Of a DNA stretch of 53,021 bases, positions 16,701-24,543 are shown in pieces (the stretch's first letter is position 1; every line of letters starts with the position of its first letter). The DNA comes from Flavobacterium sp. (GTDB lineage: Bacteria; Bacteroidota; Bacteroidia; Flavobacteriales; Flavobacteriaceae). The translations under genes were made by a program, and so were the position numbers. The notes below the pieces were generated by a model. It had not been told where the DNA came from. It saw nothing but the letters and a program-made list of their open reading frames with translations, and searched no databases. The stretch spans positions 1 to 53,021 of the forward strand of contig JADBYA010000007.1 in the NCBI GenBank assembly GCA_020403245.1. The letters run 5' to 3'.

Positions 16701-18864
16701 TTCTTATCAATGGCAACTTTCAACCGATAATGGAGTAACTTGGAACACTATAGTAAATAATGCAACCTACACTGGTGCTACTACAGCAAGCTTGACTGTT
16801 TCCAATGTTTCACCAACAATGAGCGGTTATCGATACCGAGTATTTCTAAACAAAAACGGAAATACCTGTGGTTTATTTTCGGCAGTAGCTATTTTAACCA
16901 CCTTTCCGTTACCTGTAATTACAACACCAATTACTTTAATACAATGCGATAATGTTGATGCTAATGGTATATCCAACTTCAATTTAACACAAAAAAATGA
17001 TTTTATTTCGGCTAATAGTTTGAACGAAACATTTACCTATTACACCACACTTTTAGCTGCAAATACAGAAGATCCTACTTTTTTAATCCCCAATCCTCTT
17101 GTTTTTACTTCTGGAACTGCTACAATTTTTGCTAGAGTAGAAAATAGTAACGGCTGTTTTCGTGTGGCTACTATAAATTTGATTGTTTCGGTTACTGAAA
17201 TTCCGGCAAGTCTTGTGATTCCAAATTTATATAAATGCGATGACTATATTGATGTGGTTAATGATGATAGTGATGGAATTTCTGGCCCTTTCGATTTTAG
17301 CAGTATAACAACTTATCTTTTGGATAATTTACCTCCAAACATTACCATAAAATATTATAAAACTGAAGCTGATTTTGATGCCGAAACCGACGCTTTGGGC
17401 AACTCATTAGCCATAACAAATACTACAAATTATAGAAACATTGGTTTCCCAAATGTGCAAACCATCTGGATTAGAGCAGAAAATCCTTTGGACAATTCCT
17501 GTTTTGGGTTTAAGACTTTTGATGTAGTTGTTGAACCCGTTCCTACTGCAAATCCTGTAAATCCTTTAAATTTAATTCGTCATTGCGATGATGATCAAGA
17601 TGGGACGTATGGTTTTGATACCTCCGGAATTGAAGCTACTGTTTTGAATGGACAAACAGGAGTTAATGTGAAATATTATAGAGCCAATGGCACACAAATT
17701 ATTCCTTTTCCAAATCCATTTTTTGTTACTGGAACAGAGACGATAACCATTAGAGTTTCCAATAATACAACCCAAACTGCTGGAGACCCTTGTAATGATG
17801 AAGTTCAACTTCAATTTATAGTAGATGATTTACCCGAAGCATTTGCCATTGACCCTATCTTAACATCAAGATGTGATGATGAACCTAATCCAATTGACCA
17901 AGATGGATTTATCGATTTTGATACAAGTACTTTTCTAAATACCATTATTGGTTCACAAACTGGAGTAAATGTGTATTATTATGATCAAAATAATGTGCTT
18001 ATTCCAAGTTCAATCCCAAATCAATTGCCAAATCCTTTTAGAACGGGAACACAAAACGTTAAAGTGGTTGTCGAAAACCCAATAAATACGAGTTGTCCTG
18101 TAGATATTATTATACCTTTTATTGTAAATCCAACACCCAAAATTGACCAACAAGAAAAGGTAGTTATTTGTCTTCCTGATACTGAAATTACTCTTGATGC
18201 TGGAATACTTGATGGAACACCAACTTCTGCTTATACCTATACATGGTATTTCAATAATGCGATTATAACTGGACAAACGAGCCCTACTTTAATAGTCAAT
18301 ACAACAGGAATTTATAAGGTAGAAGTTAACAATGCTTCTAATTGTTCAAAAACAAGAACTATAACCGTAATAAGTTCGCAAGCGCCCACAAATATTGAAA
18401 TTGATGTTGTCGATTTATCTGATAATAATTCAATAACTGTCAATTTAACGGGTTCCGGAATTTATGAATTTGCGATTGATGATGTAAACGGTCCTTATCA
18501 AAGTAGTAATATATTTAATAATGTTCCCATTGGGTTTCATGAAATTTATGTCAGAGACCGGGATGGTTGTGGTTCGGTTGGTCCCATTTTAGTTTCTGTA
18601 TTGGGAATTCCAAAATATTTTACTCCAAACGGAGATGGTTTCAATGACTACTGGAATGTAAAAGGTGTCAGTGCATTAATTAATTTTTATTCGACCATTT
18701 ATATTTTTGACCGATTTGGAAAACTATTAAAACAACTAGGAACCACAAGTCTGGGTTGGGATGGAACATACAATGGACGTCAAATGCCTGCTGATGATTA
18801 TTGGTACTCTATCCAATTTGAAGATGGTAGAAGTGCCAAAGGACATTTTGCATTAAAACGATAA
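13756..18864 (+). CDS. Giant secreted protein with IgGFc-like N-terminus and T9SS type-B sorting domain
   Basis: 1702 residues. Signal peptide at about 1-20 (ends NCFSQ). The N-terminal 430 residues resemble the IgGFc-binding-protein N-terminal domain of Bacteroidota adhesins (NKGYIVEADDLVYVSARV, then NRFRIGSFTN). Asp/Asn-rich type-3-thrombospondin-like calcium repeats occur around 548-570, 760-790, 815-845 and 890-900 (DSDNDGI, DLDSDNDGI). Ig/PKD-like modules follow, three of them opening with a Cys-Asp-Asp motif. The last 86 residues (1617-1702), YFTPNGDGFNDYW through GHFALKR, are the gliding-motility-associated C-terminal (type-B sorting) domain. That domain directs export by the type IX system and surface attachment through the PorP/SprF partner. 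Likely a surface adhesin. Confidence 0.9.
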   Translation: MKKRLYFLLFTVIISINCFSQFSKTHYIPPLSGASSVTSEDQYLYISTPSVTPINFRIIELGGNTILGTVSRNVPYVYYVGFGNDTQLHVDAAGANNVYSNKGYIVEADDLVYVSARVTAGTGNQAGELVSKGLASLGNRFRIGSFTNTLVANYIDIHTTFISVLATENNTVVNFSDLKTGVTPINSSTGNAPFSITLNSGESYVMAVQGPTNANRDGLIGALVTSDKPIAVNCGSFGGSNAVGNLDLGFDQIVSAERTGTDYIFIKSTGVSEVEKVLIVADEDNTEIFTNGVATAVATINAGQYYEILGNSFSANGNLFVQTSKKTFAYQSVGDNGAVDQRNQEMFFVPPLSCQTPRVIDNIPFIDFVGTRQFIGRVTIVTETAATLNFIIDGVNYTLATLPFGIQVNGPTNVTGNANYQTYVLTGLSGNVSVFSTGEIYLAAYGSSGAATFGGFYSGFTFKPEISFNQVNIAQASCIPNTVLSVNTLSPFDTFQWYFNDVIIPGATNSSYTPNLLGPGYYYVSATIAGCGNPVDSDKIPVSTCALNTDNDTVNDNADLDNDNDGITNCTESFGNQNFNLTNTTAGTIAIGTYTNAYTGAVTFSGTGTPSANPIVGDTTGNFVTEAAQGKQNKINYTLSNFTNPISLVLEYASTALSSDLFTSSTEIRVTCPINKTLTILNPNNQILIDTNYDGIFESGVTQYSSFEIRFRLNSSVSLAAGTGTFSIRGNLINSITITNINLVDTNTSKVALRLIATCVPKDSDNDGIADQNDYDSDNDSILDFVESQGTNVVALSNVDANNNGIDDAFGNGITPADTDTDTIPNYLDLDSDNDGIHDLDESGSNAIDANNNGIVDGANFGTNGLANALETTPDSGVINYTLANTDADGIFNYIELDSDNDLCNDVIEAGYLDSNGDGLLGGTVPPAVNPTNGMVTSGTGYGNPNINYITAAPIVINNQPSSNSFCELQTATFTVTSNAVTSYQWQLSTDNGVTWNTIVNNATYTGATTASLTVSNVSPTMSGYRYRVFLNKNGNTCGLFSAVAILTTFPLPVITTPITLIQCDNVDANGISNFNLTQKNDFISANSLNETFTYYTTLLAANTEDPTFLIPNPLVFTSGTATIFARVENSNGCFRVATINLIVSVTEIPASLVIPNLYKCDDYIDVVNDDSDGISGPFDFSSITTYLLDNLPPNITIKYYKTEADFDAETDALGNSLAITNTTNYRNIGFPNVQTIWIRAENPLDNSCFGFKTFDVVVEPVPTANPVNPLNLIRHCDDDQDGTYGFDTSGIEATVLNGQTGVNVKYYRANGTQIIPFPNPFFVTGTETITIRVSNNTTQTAGDPCNDEVQLQFIVDDLPEAFAIDPILTSRCDDEPNPIDQDGFIDFDTSTFLNTIIGSQTGVNVYYYDQNNVLIPSSIPNQLPNPFRTGTQNVKVVVENPINTSCPVDIIIPFIVNPTPKIDQQEKVVICLPDTEITLDAGILDGTPTSAYTYTWYFNNAIITGQTSPTLIVNTTGIYKVEVNNASNCSKTRTITVISSQAPTNIEIDVVDLSDNNSITVNLTGSGIYEFAIDDVNGPYQSSNIFNNVPIGFHEIYVRDRDGCGSVGPILVSVLGIPKYFTPNGDGFNDYWNVKGVSALINFYSTIYIFDRFGKLLKQLGTTSLGWDGTYNGRQMPADDYWYSIQFEDGRSAKGHFALKR

Positions 18865-18869
18865 TCATA

Positions 18870-19784
18870 ATGAAAATTAGTATTGTAGTTGCATTACTTT
18901 TCTCTTGTTTCCTCTATTGTCAAGTTCCTAAAGTAAGTAGTGGCAAAATAGAACGTTTTGAAAATTTCCCATCACATTATGTCGATGCTAGAAATATAGA
19001 CGTTTGGTTACCCGATGGTTATTCAGACAAAGAAAAATATGCAGTGCTTTACATGTATGATGGACAAATGCTTTTTGACGCTGATATCACTTGGAACAAA
19101 CAAAGTTGGGAAGTTGACGAAACCGCAGGAAAACTTAATGCTGAAGGAAAAATCAAGAAATTTATAGTGGTTGGAATTTGGAATAACGGAGCAAAACGTC
19201 ATCCTGAATATTTTCCTCAAAAACCCTATGAAAGTTTAACCCAAATTCAACGGGATACTATCACTGCTCAACTTCAAAAAGCGGGAAGAGTAAAAGATGC
19301 ATTTCATCCGTATTCCGATTTGTATTTAAAATTTTTGGTAAAAGAAGTTAAGCCATTTATTGACAAAACTTTTTCTACAAAAAAAGACAAATCCAATACA
19401 TTTATTGCGGGTTCCAGCATGGGCGGTTTGATTTCGATGTATGGCTTATGCGAATATCCAAACGTGTTTGGAGGTGCTGCTTGTTTATCAACCCATTGGC
19501 CTGGCACATTTTCCTCAGAAAACAACCCTATTCCAGAAGCATTTAAAAACTATTTACAAAGTAAATTAAAAAAAATAAAGAAAAACAAAATCTATTTTGA
19601 TTATGGAAATCAAATTTTGGATGCGATGTATCCTCCATTGCAGCAAAAAGTTGATGAGATGTTGAAAGCAAACGGATTAACTGAAAATAACTGGATTACA
19701 AAATATTTCCCCGGTAAAGACCATTCTGAAAAAGCCTGGCACGATAGATTTCATATTCCGCTGGAGTTCTTAATGAAAAACTAA
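18870..19784 (+). CDS. Secreted alpha/beta-hydrolase, esterase D/Fes-like
   Basis: 304 residues, with a signal peptide at about 1-18 ending LYCQ. The putative-esterase family pattern is clear: DVWLPDGY (44-51), MYDGQ (62-66), nucleophile elbow GSSMG with Ser183, and catalytic His285 in GKDHSEKAW. The DGQ motif and the pattern around WEVDE are typical of enterochelin-esterase/esterase D-like enzymes that hydrolyse acyl or siderophore esters. The start is 5 bases after the stop of the surface-protein gene, so the two are probably one operon, but no functional link is evident. Confidence 0.88.
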   Translation: MKISIVVALLFSCFLYCQVPKVSSGKIERFENFPSHYVDARNIDVWLPDGYSDKEKYAVLYMYDGQMLFDADITWNKQSWEVDETAGKLNAEGKIKKFIVVGIWNNGAKRHPEYFPQKPYESLTQIQRDTITAQLQKAGRVKDAFHPYSDLYLKFLVKEVKPFIDKTFSTKKDKSNTFIAGSSMGGLISMYGLCEYPNVFGGAACLSTHWPGTFSSENNPIPEAFKNYLQSKLKKIKKNKIYFDYGNQILDAMYPPLQQKVDEMLKANGLTENNWITKYFPGKDHSEKAWHDRFHIPLEFLMKN

Positions 19785-19811
19785 ATCCCTAGCCCAGATT
19801 GCAGTGGCATC

Positions 19812-19854
19812 CTTTTACACCTGTTAGGTTTTAAAAACCTAACAGGTGTAAAAG
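19812..19854. repeat. 43-bp perfect palindrome, ACACCTGTTAGG family
   Basis: 21-base arms around a single central A. It is a relative of the 6081-6113 palindrome. It sits between convergent genes (esterase and typA), where it may terminate the rightward transcript. Confidence 0.85.
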
Positions 19855-19872
19855 ATAGAACGGAAAGCTGGA

Positions 19873-19892
19873 CCTGCCTGCAATCAGGCAGG
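19873..19892. repeat. Palindromic repeat CCTGCCTG-CAAT-CAGGCAGG
   Basis: Perfect 8-base arms with a 4-base loop, next to the palindrome above. This is another short GC-rich hairpin in the same convergent intergenic region; repeat or terminator stem. Confidence 0.6.
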
Positions 19893-19901
19893 AATAGCTT
19901 C

Positions 19902-19931
19902 AAAAAAAAATCCCAAACATCACATTTGGAA
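19902..19931 (-). terminator. Terminator of typA
   Basis: On the minus strand TTCCAAA pairs with TTTGGGA (one G-U) across a 7-base loop, followed by nine T residues. It lies 31 bases past the typA stop. Confidence 0.7.
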
Positions 19932-19962
19932 TTTGGAATTTGATTTTTGTCTTGCTAAACCG

Positions 19963-21759
19963 TTATAATTTAAATCTTTTTCTATCCGTTTCGTTCAAAT
20001 AAATTTTTCTCAAACGAATAGATTTTGGTGTTACCTCCACATATTCATCTTTTTGAATGTACTCCAACGCTTCTTCCAATGAAAATATAATTGGTGGAAT
20101 AATCCTTGCCTTTTCATCATTTCCTGATGAACGAACGTTGGATTGTTTTTTGGCTTTCGTTACATTAATACACATATCATCGCTACGTGAATTCTCTCCA
20201 ATAACCTGACCTTCGTATATTTCATCATTAGGATTCACAAAGAATTTACCTCTATCTTGTAATTTATCGATAGAATATGGAATGGCTTTTCCGTTTTCCA
20301 TAGAGATTAACGAACCATTATTACGTCCTGGAATATCCCCTTTAAAAGGTTCGTATCCAATGTAACGATGTGCCATAATCGCTTCACCAGCCGTAGCTGT
20401 TAATAACTGATTACGCAAACCAATAATACCACGAGATGGAATATTGAATTTAATAATCATGCGTTCCCCTTTGGCTTCCATGGAGAGCATTTCTCCTTTA
20501 CGGATGGAAACAAATTCGACAGCTCTACCTGATAAACTTTCTGGTAAATCGATGGTTAACTCCTCAATTGGCTCACATTTTTTACCGTCAATTTCTTTGA
20601 TAATAACTTGTGGTTGCCCAATTTGCAATTCATAACCTTCTCTTCTCATGGTTTCAATAAGAACCGATAAATGAAGTACGCCACGTCCGAATACCATAAA
20701 TTTATCGGCAGAATCGGTTTCACCCAACTTCATGGCTAGATTTTTCTCTAATTCTTTTGTCAAACGATCTCTAATGTGACGGGAAGTCACAAATTTTCCT
20801 TCTTTGCCAAAGAAAGGCGAGTCGTTTATGGTAAACAACATGCTCATAGTGGGCTCATCGATAGCAATAGTTTGTAATGCTTCTGGATTTTCAAAATCGG
20901 CAATCGTGTCCCCAATTTCAAAACCTTCTACACCAACGATAGCACAAATATCTCCAGCCATAACACTTTCTACTTTTTTACGTCCCAGACCTTCAAAAGT
21001 GTGTAATTCTTTAATTCGTGATTTTAAGATTTTTCCATCTCTTTTTACTAAAGAAATTGGCATTCCTTCTTTCAAAATTCCTCTTTCTAAACGACCAATG
21101 GCAATACGACCAGTGAATGATGAGAAATCCAATGATGTAATTAACATTTGAGGTGTTCCTTCCGACACTTTAGGAGCAGGAACATTGGCGATAACCATGT
21201 CTAATAATGGTTCTATAGTTGAAGTTGGATTTCTGAAATCATCAGACATCCAATTCTGCTTGGCCGAACCATATACGGTAGGAAAATCCAATTGCCATTC
21301 TTCAGCACCTAATTCATACATTAAGTCGAAAACTTTTTCGTGTACTTCCTCTGGAGTACAGTTTTCTTTATCAACTTTATTAATAACGACACATGGTTTC
21401 AACCCTAAGTCGATAGCTTTTTGCAACACAAAACGGGTTTGAGGCATTGGTCCTTCAAAAGCATCTACCAATAAACATACTCCATCGGCCATATTCAAAA
21501 CTCTTTCAACTTCGCCACCAAAATCGGCGTGACCAGGAGTGTCAATAATATTAATTTTTGTTCCTTTATAAACTACAGAAACATTTTTTGAAGTAATTGT
21601 AATTCCTCTTTCTCGTTCAAGGTCATTGTTGTCCAGAATTAAATCACCCGTATTTTCATTTTCACGAAATAGTTGACAGTGATACATAATTTTGTCAACC
21701 AAGGTGGTTTTACCATGGTCAACGTGGGCAATAATAGCAATGTTTCTAATAGACTCCAT
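19963..21759 (-). CDS. typA: Translational GTPase TypA/BipA
   Basis: 598 residues from ATG 21759; a longer frame from 21789 would overlap the promoter box and is rejected. Ribosome-binding GTPase of the EF-G superfamily involved in 50S assembly and stress adaptation. Seen: G1 AHVDHGKT (11-18), switch region RGITI (51-55), G3 DTPGH (73-77), G4 NKVD (127-130), the EF-G-like domain II, and the TypA C-terminal domain (YIGYEPFKGDIPGRNNGSL, later RKIYLNETDRKR). Length and motifs are complete. Transcribed away from the adjacent histidine kinase gene. Confidence 0.97.
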   Translation of the reverse strand: MESIRNIAIIAHVDHGKTTLVDKIMYHCQLFRENENTGDLILDNNDLERERGITITSKNVSVVYKGTKINIIDTPGHADFGGEVERVLNMADGVCLLVDAFEGPMPQTRFVLQKAIDLGLKPCVVINKVDKENCTPEEVHEKVFDLMYELGAEEWQLDFPTVYGSAKQNWMSDDFRNPTSTIEPLLDMVIANVPAPKVSEGTPQMLITSLDFSSFTGRIAIGRLERGILKEGMPISLVKRDGKILKSRIKELHTFEGLGRKKVESVMAGDICAIVGVEGFEIGDTIADFENPEALQTIAIDEPTMSMLFTINDSPFFGKEGKFVTSRHIRDRLTKELEKNLAMKLGETDSADKFMVFGRGVLHLSVLIETMRREGYELQIGQPQVIIKEIDGKKCEPIEELTIDLPESLSGRAVEFVSIRKGEMLSMEAKGERMIIKFNIPSRGIIGLRNQLLTATAGEAIMAHRYIGYEPFKGDIPGRNNGSLISMENGKAIPYSIDKLQDRGKFFVNPNDEIYEGQVIGENSRSDDMCINVTKAKKQSNVRSSGNDEKARIIPPIIFSLEEALEYIQKDEYVEVTPKSIRLRKIYLNETDRKRFKL

Positions 21760-21778
21760 CTGTTTTTTTTTGACGGTG

Positions 21779-21786
21779 CAAAGGTA
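21779..21786 (-). promoter_or_regulatory. typA promoter -7 box TACCTTTG
   Basis: Exact TAnnTTTG on the minus strand, 19 bases before ATG 21759. No TTG at standard spacing was found. Confidence 0.55.
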
Positions 21787-21907
21787 CACTTTATTTTTGG
21801 ATAATAAACGGAATAGTTGATTGTTTGAAATTTAGTAACAATAATGGCTAATTATTGTTTTTATAATATTTATTTTAGTGAAATACTAAAATTAATTTAT
21901 GTTTGTG

Positions 21908-21915
21908 TAAATTTG
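21908..21915 (+). promoter_or_regulatory. Histidine kinase promoter -7 box TAAATTTG
   Basis: Exact TAnnTTTG, only 5 bases before ATG 21921, predicting a very short or absent leader. Confidence 0.5.
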
Positions 21916-21920
21916 GAACG

Positions 21921-23642
21921 ATGAAAACTAATATCAATAAAATTACATCCATTTACATAGTTATATTAATGTTTGTGGCATTGGTTGGCCATGCATTATT
22001 TTATAAATATTTCCCTGATTTTTTATCTAATTATCCTTATGAATACATCTACATAAAAGACGTTATCCTTATCCTTATTTCAGGATTTTTTCTAAAGATT
22101 TTTTTATATAAAAACAAGCAGAAAAATAAATCTGTTTTTGAAAAATTACAACTTACCAATATAGAAATAAAACAATCTAACGAACGATATGATATTGTTG
22201 CCAAGGCAACAAGTGATACTATTTGGGATTGGAAAATGGAAGATGATAGCTTAGTTTGGAATAAAGGAATACAAGGCGTGTTTGGTTATAAAAAAGAAGA
22301 TGTTGGAAAAACATCAAAATGGTGGTTTGATCGGATTCATCCAGAAGACAGTTTAAAAATGTCGGTTAAACTCTATTCGTTTTTAGAACAAAAAACAGAA
22401 AAATGGCAGGATGAGTATCGTTTTCAATGTGCTGATGGTAGTTATAAATATGTTTTTGATAGGGGGTTTTTAGTTAAAGATTCTAACGGAAAAGCAATCA
22501 GAATGATTGGAGCAATTCAAGATGTAACCAAACAAAAAGAAGAAGAACAACGATTACGATTACTTGAAACAGTTATTACCGAATCTAAAGATGCTGTTAT
22601 GATAACTGATATTGACATTTCTGAAAATGAAATACCTAATATTATTTTTGTAAATTCCGCATTTACAGATATGACTGGTTATGCTGCAAAAGATGTTATC
22701 GGAAAATCCCCAAAAATGTTTTTGGGAAAAAAATCGGATATTTTTGAATTTGATAAACTAAAAACCGCCATTCAGGAATATAGAGAATGCTTAGTTGAAA
22801 TTATTTTCTATAAAAAAAATGGTGAAGAATTTTGGGTTAATTTTTCCATGATACCAGTAACAAATAAAGATGGTGAACACTCACATTGGGTTTCGATTCA
22901 AAGAGATGTAACAGAAATTAAAGAAAAAGAAAAAGAAAAAGAGCAACTTATTAAAGAACTAACCCAAAATAATAAAGATTTAAAACAATTCTCATACATT
23001 ACATCCCATAATTTAAGAGCACCACTATCAAATTTAACTGGATTATTAAATTTAGTTGAAGACATGGAAGTTGAAGATCCAGAATTAAAAGAAATCATCA
23101 ATGGATTTTCAAAATCAACTCATCTTTTGAATGAGACAATAAACGATTTGGTTAAAGTGGTTATTATAAAAGACAACACATCCATCCAAAAAGAGAAAGT
23201 ACTAATTAAAGAAATTTTTGAAAATGTTTTTAGTCAACTCGGGTTCTTATTCAGTTTACACAAGCCAATTTTAAAAATTGATTTAGAAGAAGTCACTATT
23301 GTAAATATAAATAAGTCCTACTTAGAAAGTATTTTCTTGAATTTACTAACCAACGCTATAAAGTACAAAGAACCAACAAGGCAGTTAAAAGTTACTATTT
23401 CATCCAAAGTTGTAAATGATAATCTGATACTCACTTTCAAAGACAACGGAATTGGTATAGACATGGAGCGAAATAAAGATAAAATTTTTGGACTATATCA
23501 ACGATTCCACAACCATCCCGATAGCAAAGGGTTAGGATTATATTTAGTTAAATCTCAAGTAGAATCTATGGGGGGGTCAATTACTGTTGTCAGTAAAGTT
23601 GGAAAAGGAACATCTTTTAATATAACTTTCAAAAACAACTAG
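21921..23642 (+). CDS. PAS-domain sensor histidine kinase
   Basis: 573 residues from ATG 21921. Two N-terminal TM helices (about 9-28 and 44-63) with only a short periplasmic loop, so the signal is probably sensed in the membrane or cytoplasm. Then come two PAS/PAC units (about 85-215, with IWDWKMEDD and GAIQDVTKQ; and about 216-335, with AVMITDIDI and VSIQRDVTE), a short coiled linker, the H-box SHNLRAPLSN with phospho-acceptor His363, N-box with N478, the G1 box DNGIGID from D508, and the G2 box GLGL. All catalytic boxes are intact. The response regulator gene starts 10 bases downstream, a clear two-component pair. The signal is unknown. Confidence 0.92.
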   Translation: MKTNINKITSIYIVILMFVALVGHALFYKYFPDFLSNYPYEYIYIKDVILILISGFFLKIFLYKNKQKNKSVFEKLQLTNIEIKQSNERYDIVAKATSDTIWDWKMEDDSLVWNKGIQGVFGYKKEDVGKTSKWWFDRIHPEDSLKMSVKLYSFLEQKTEKWQDEYRFQCADGSYKYVFDRGFLVKDSNGKAIRMIGAIQDVTKQKEEEQRLRLLETVITESKDAVMITDIDISENEIPNIIFVNSAFTDMTGYAAKDVIGKSPKMFLGKKSDIFEFDKLKTAIQEYRECLVEIIFYKKNGEEFWVNFSMIPVTNKDGEHSHWVSIQRDVTEIKEKEKEKEQLIKELTQNNKDLKQFSYITSHNLRAPLSNLTGLLNLVEDMEVEDPELKEIINGFSKSTHLLNETINDLVKVVIIKDNTSIQKEKVLIKEIFENVFSQLGFLFSLHKPILKIDLEEVTIVNINKSYLESIFLNLLTNAIKYKEPTRQLKVTISSKVVNDNLILTFKDNGIGIDMERNKDKIFGLYQRFHNHPDSKGLGLYLVKSQVESMGGSITVVSKVGKGTSFNITFKNN

Positions 23643-23652
23643 TTTTTTAGAA

Positions 23653-24066
23653 ATGATAGATAGTATCTTTTGTGTAGATGATGATCCAATTACTTTGATG
23701 CTTTTTAAAAAGGTGATTGAAAGAACTGAATTTTCTAAAGAAATACATACAGCAAACAATGGTGAAGAAGCAATTCAATACTTCGATGAATTAGCTAAAA
23801 AAAGAAAAGTTAATCTAAATATATCCTACCCAAAATTAACTTTTTTAGACCTTAATATGCCAATAATGAATGGATGGGAGTTTTTAGAAATATATGCACA
23901 AAAAGGATATCCTAATCTTTTTAATGAGTCAAAATTCATTGTACTATCTTCTACCATTGATCCTCAAGATGTAAACAAAACTAAGATCTATTCAGTAGTT
24001 GTTGATTTTTTATCAAAACCAATTTCAATAGAGATGATTAAAAATTTAAAAGAAACATATATTTAA
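23653..24066 (+). CDS. Stand-alone response regulator receiver protein
   Basis: 137 residues, a receiver domain only, without an output domain. Acidic pocket D9-D11 (VDDDP), phospho-acceptor D66 (FLDLNMP), conserved Ser99/Ser100 and Lys122 (SKP) are all present. It lies 10 bases after the histidine kinase gene. With no DNA-binding output it must act by protein contact or as a phosphorelay intermediate, as with other flavobacterial single-domain regulators. A strong terminator follows. Confidence 0.92.
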   Translation: MIDSIFCVDDDPITLMLFKKVIERTEFSKEIHTANNGEEAIQYFDELAKKRKVNLNISYPKLTFLDLNMPIMNGWEFLEIYAQKGYPNLFNESKFIVLSSTIDPQDVNKTKIYSVVVDFLSKPISIEMIKNLKETYI

Positions 24067-24069
24067 TAA

Positions 24070-24097
24070 AAAAAGCGCTAAATAGCGCTTTTTTTTT
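24070..24097. terminator. Bidirectional terminator between response regulator and rpsT
   Basis: AAGCGCT (24073-24079), loop AAAT, AGCGCTT (24084-24090), with an A-run to the left and a T-run to the right. It serves both convergent genes. Confidence 0.9.
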
Positions 24098-24118
24098 ATT
24101 GATGTCTAAAAAGTTGAA

Positions 24119-24370
24119 TTATAACTTTGAAACGTGCTTTGTCAATTTAGATTTTAAATTAGAAGCTTTATTATCATGAATGATATTTTTCTTAGCTAAT
24201 TTATCTATCATAGAAATAACGGCAGATAGCTTAGAAGAAGCGTCAGATTTATCAGTGGCTAGCCTTAATGCTTTAATAGCATTACGAGTAGTCTTATGTT
24301 GGTATCTATTTAGTACTCTTTTTTTCTCGTTACTTCTAATTCTTTTTAAAGCTGACTTGTGATTTGCCAT
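24119..24370 (-). CDS. rpsT: 30S ribosomal protein S20
   Basis: 83 residues, normal length for bS20, which binds 16S rRNA early in 30S assembly. Recognised from MANHKSALKRIRSNEKKR and the Lys/Ala-rich helical body ending KLTKHVSKL. The tRNA-Glu gene ends 24 bases upstream in the same orientation, and one strong promoter precedes both, so they are likely co-transcribed. Confidence 0.97.
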   Translation of the reverse strand: MANHKSALKRIRSNEKKRVLNRYQHKTTRNAIKALRLATDKSDASSKLSAVISMIDKLAKKNIIHDNKASNLKSKLTKHVSKL

Positions 24371-24394
24371 TTTTCCTTTTATTTATTTAAATTG

Positions 24395-24466
24395 TAGCCC
24401 GTAGGGGAATCGAACCCCTCTTACCAGGATGAAAACCTGGCGTCCTAACCGATAGACGAACGGGCC
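24395..24466 (-). tRNA. tRNA-Glu (anticodon UUC)
   Basis: 72 bases without an encoded CCA. The acceptor stem GGCCCGT pairs fully with ACGGGCT (one G-U); anticodon arm CCAGG-TTTTCAT-CCTGG gives anticodon TTC; T-arm AGGGG-TTCGATT-CCCCT. Discriminator is A. Confidence 0.96.
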
Positions 24467-24485
24467 ATCTTTCTCAATGCGGATG

Positions 24486-24515
24486 CAAAAATACAACTAT
24501 TTTTTATTTTCACAA
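24486..24515 (-). promoter_or_regulatory. Promoter of tRNA-Glu and rpsT
   Basis: On the minus strand TTG (24513-24515) is separated by 19 bases from TATTTTTG (24486-24493), a full Bacteroidota promoter match, 19 bases before the tRNA. Confidence 0.75.
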
Positions 24516-24543
24516 TAGTGTAGCAGAAAAAAAATATTTTTTT

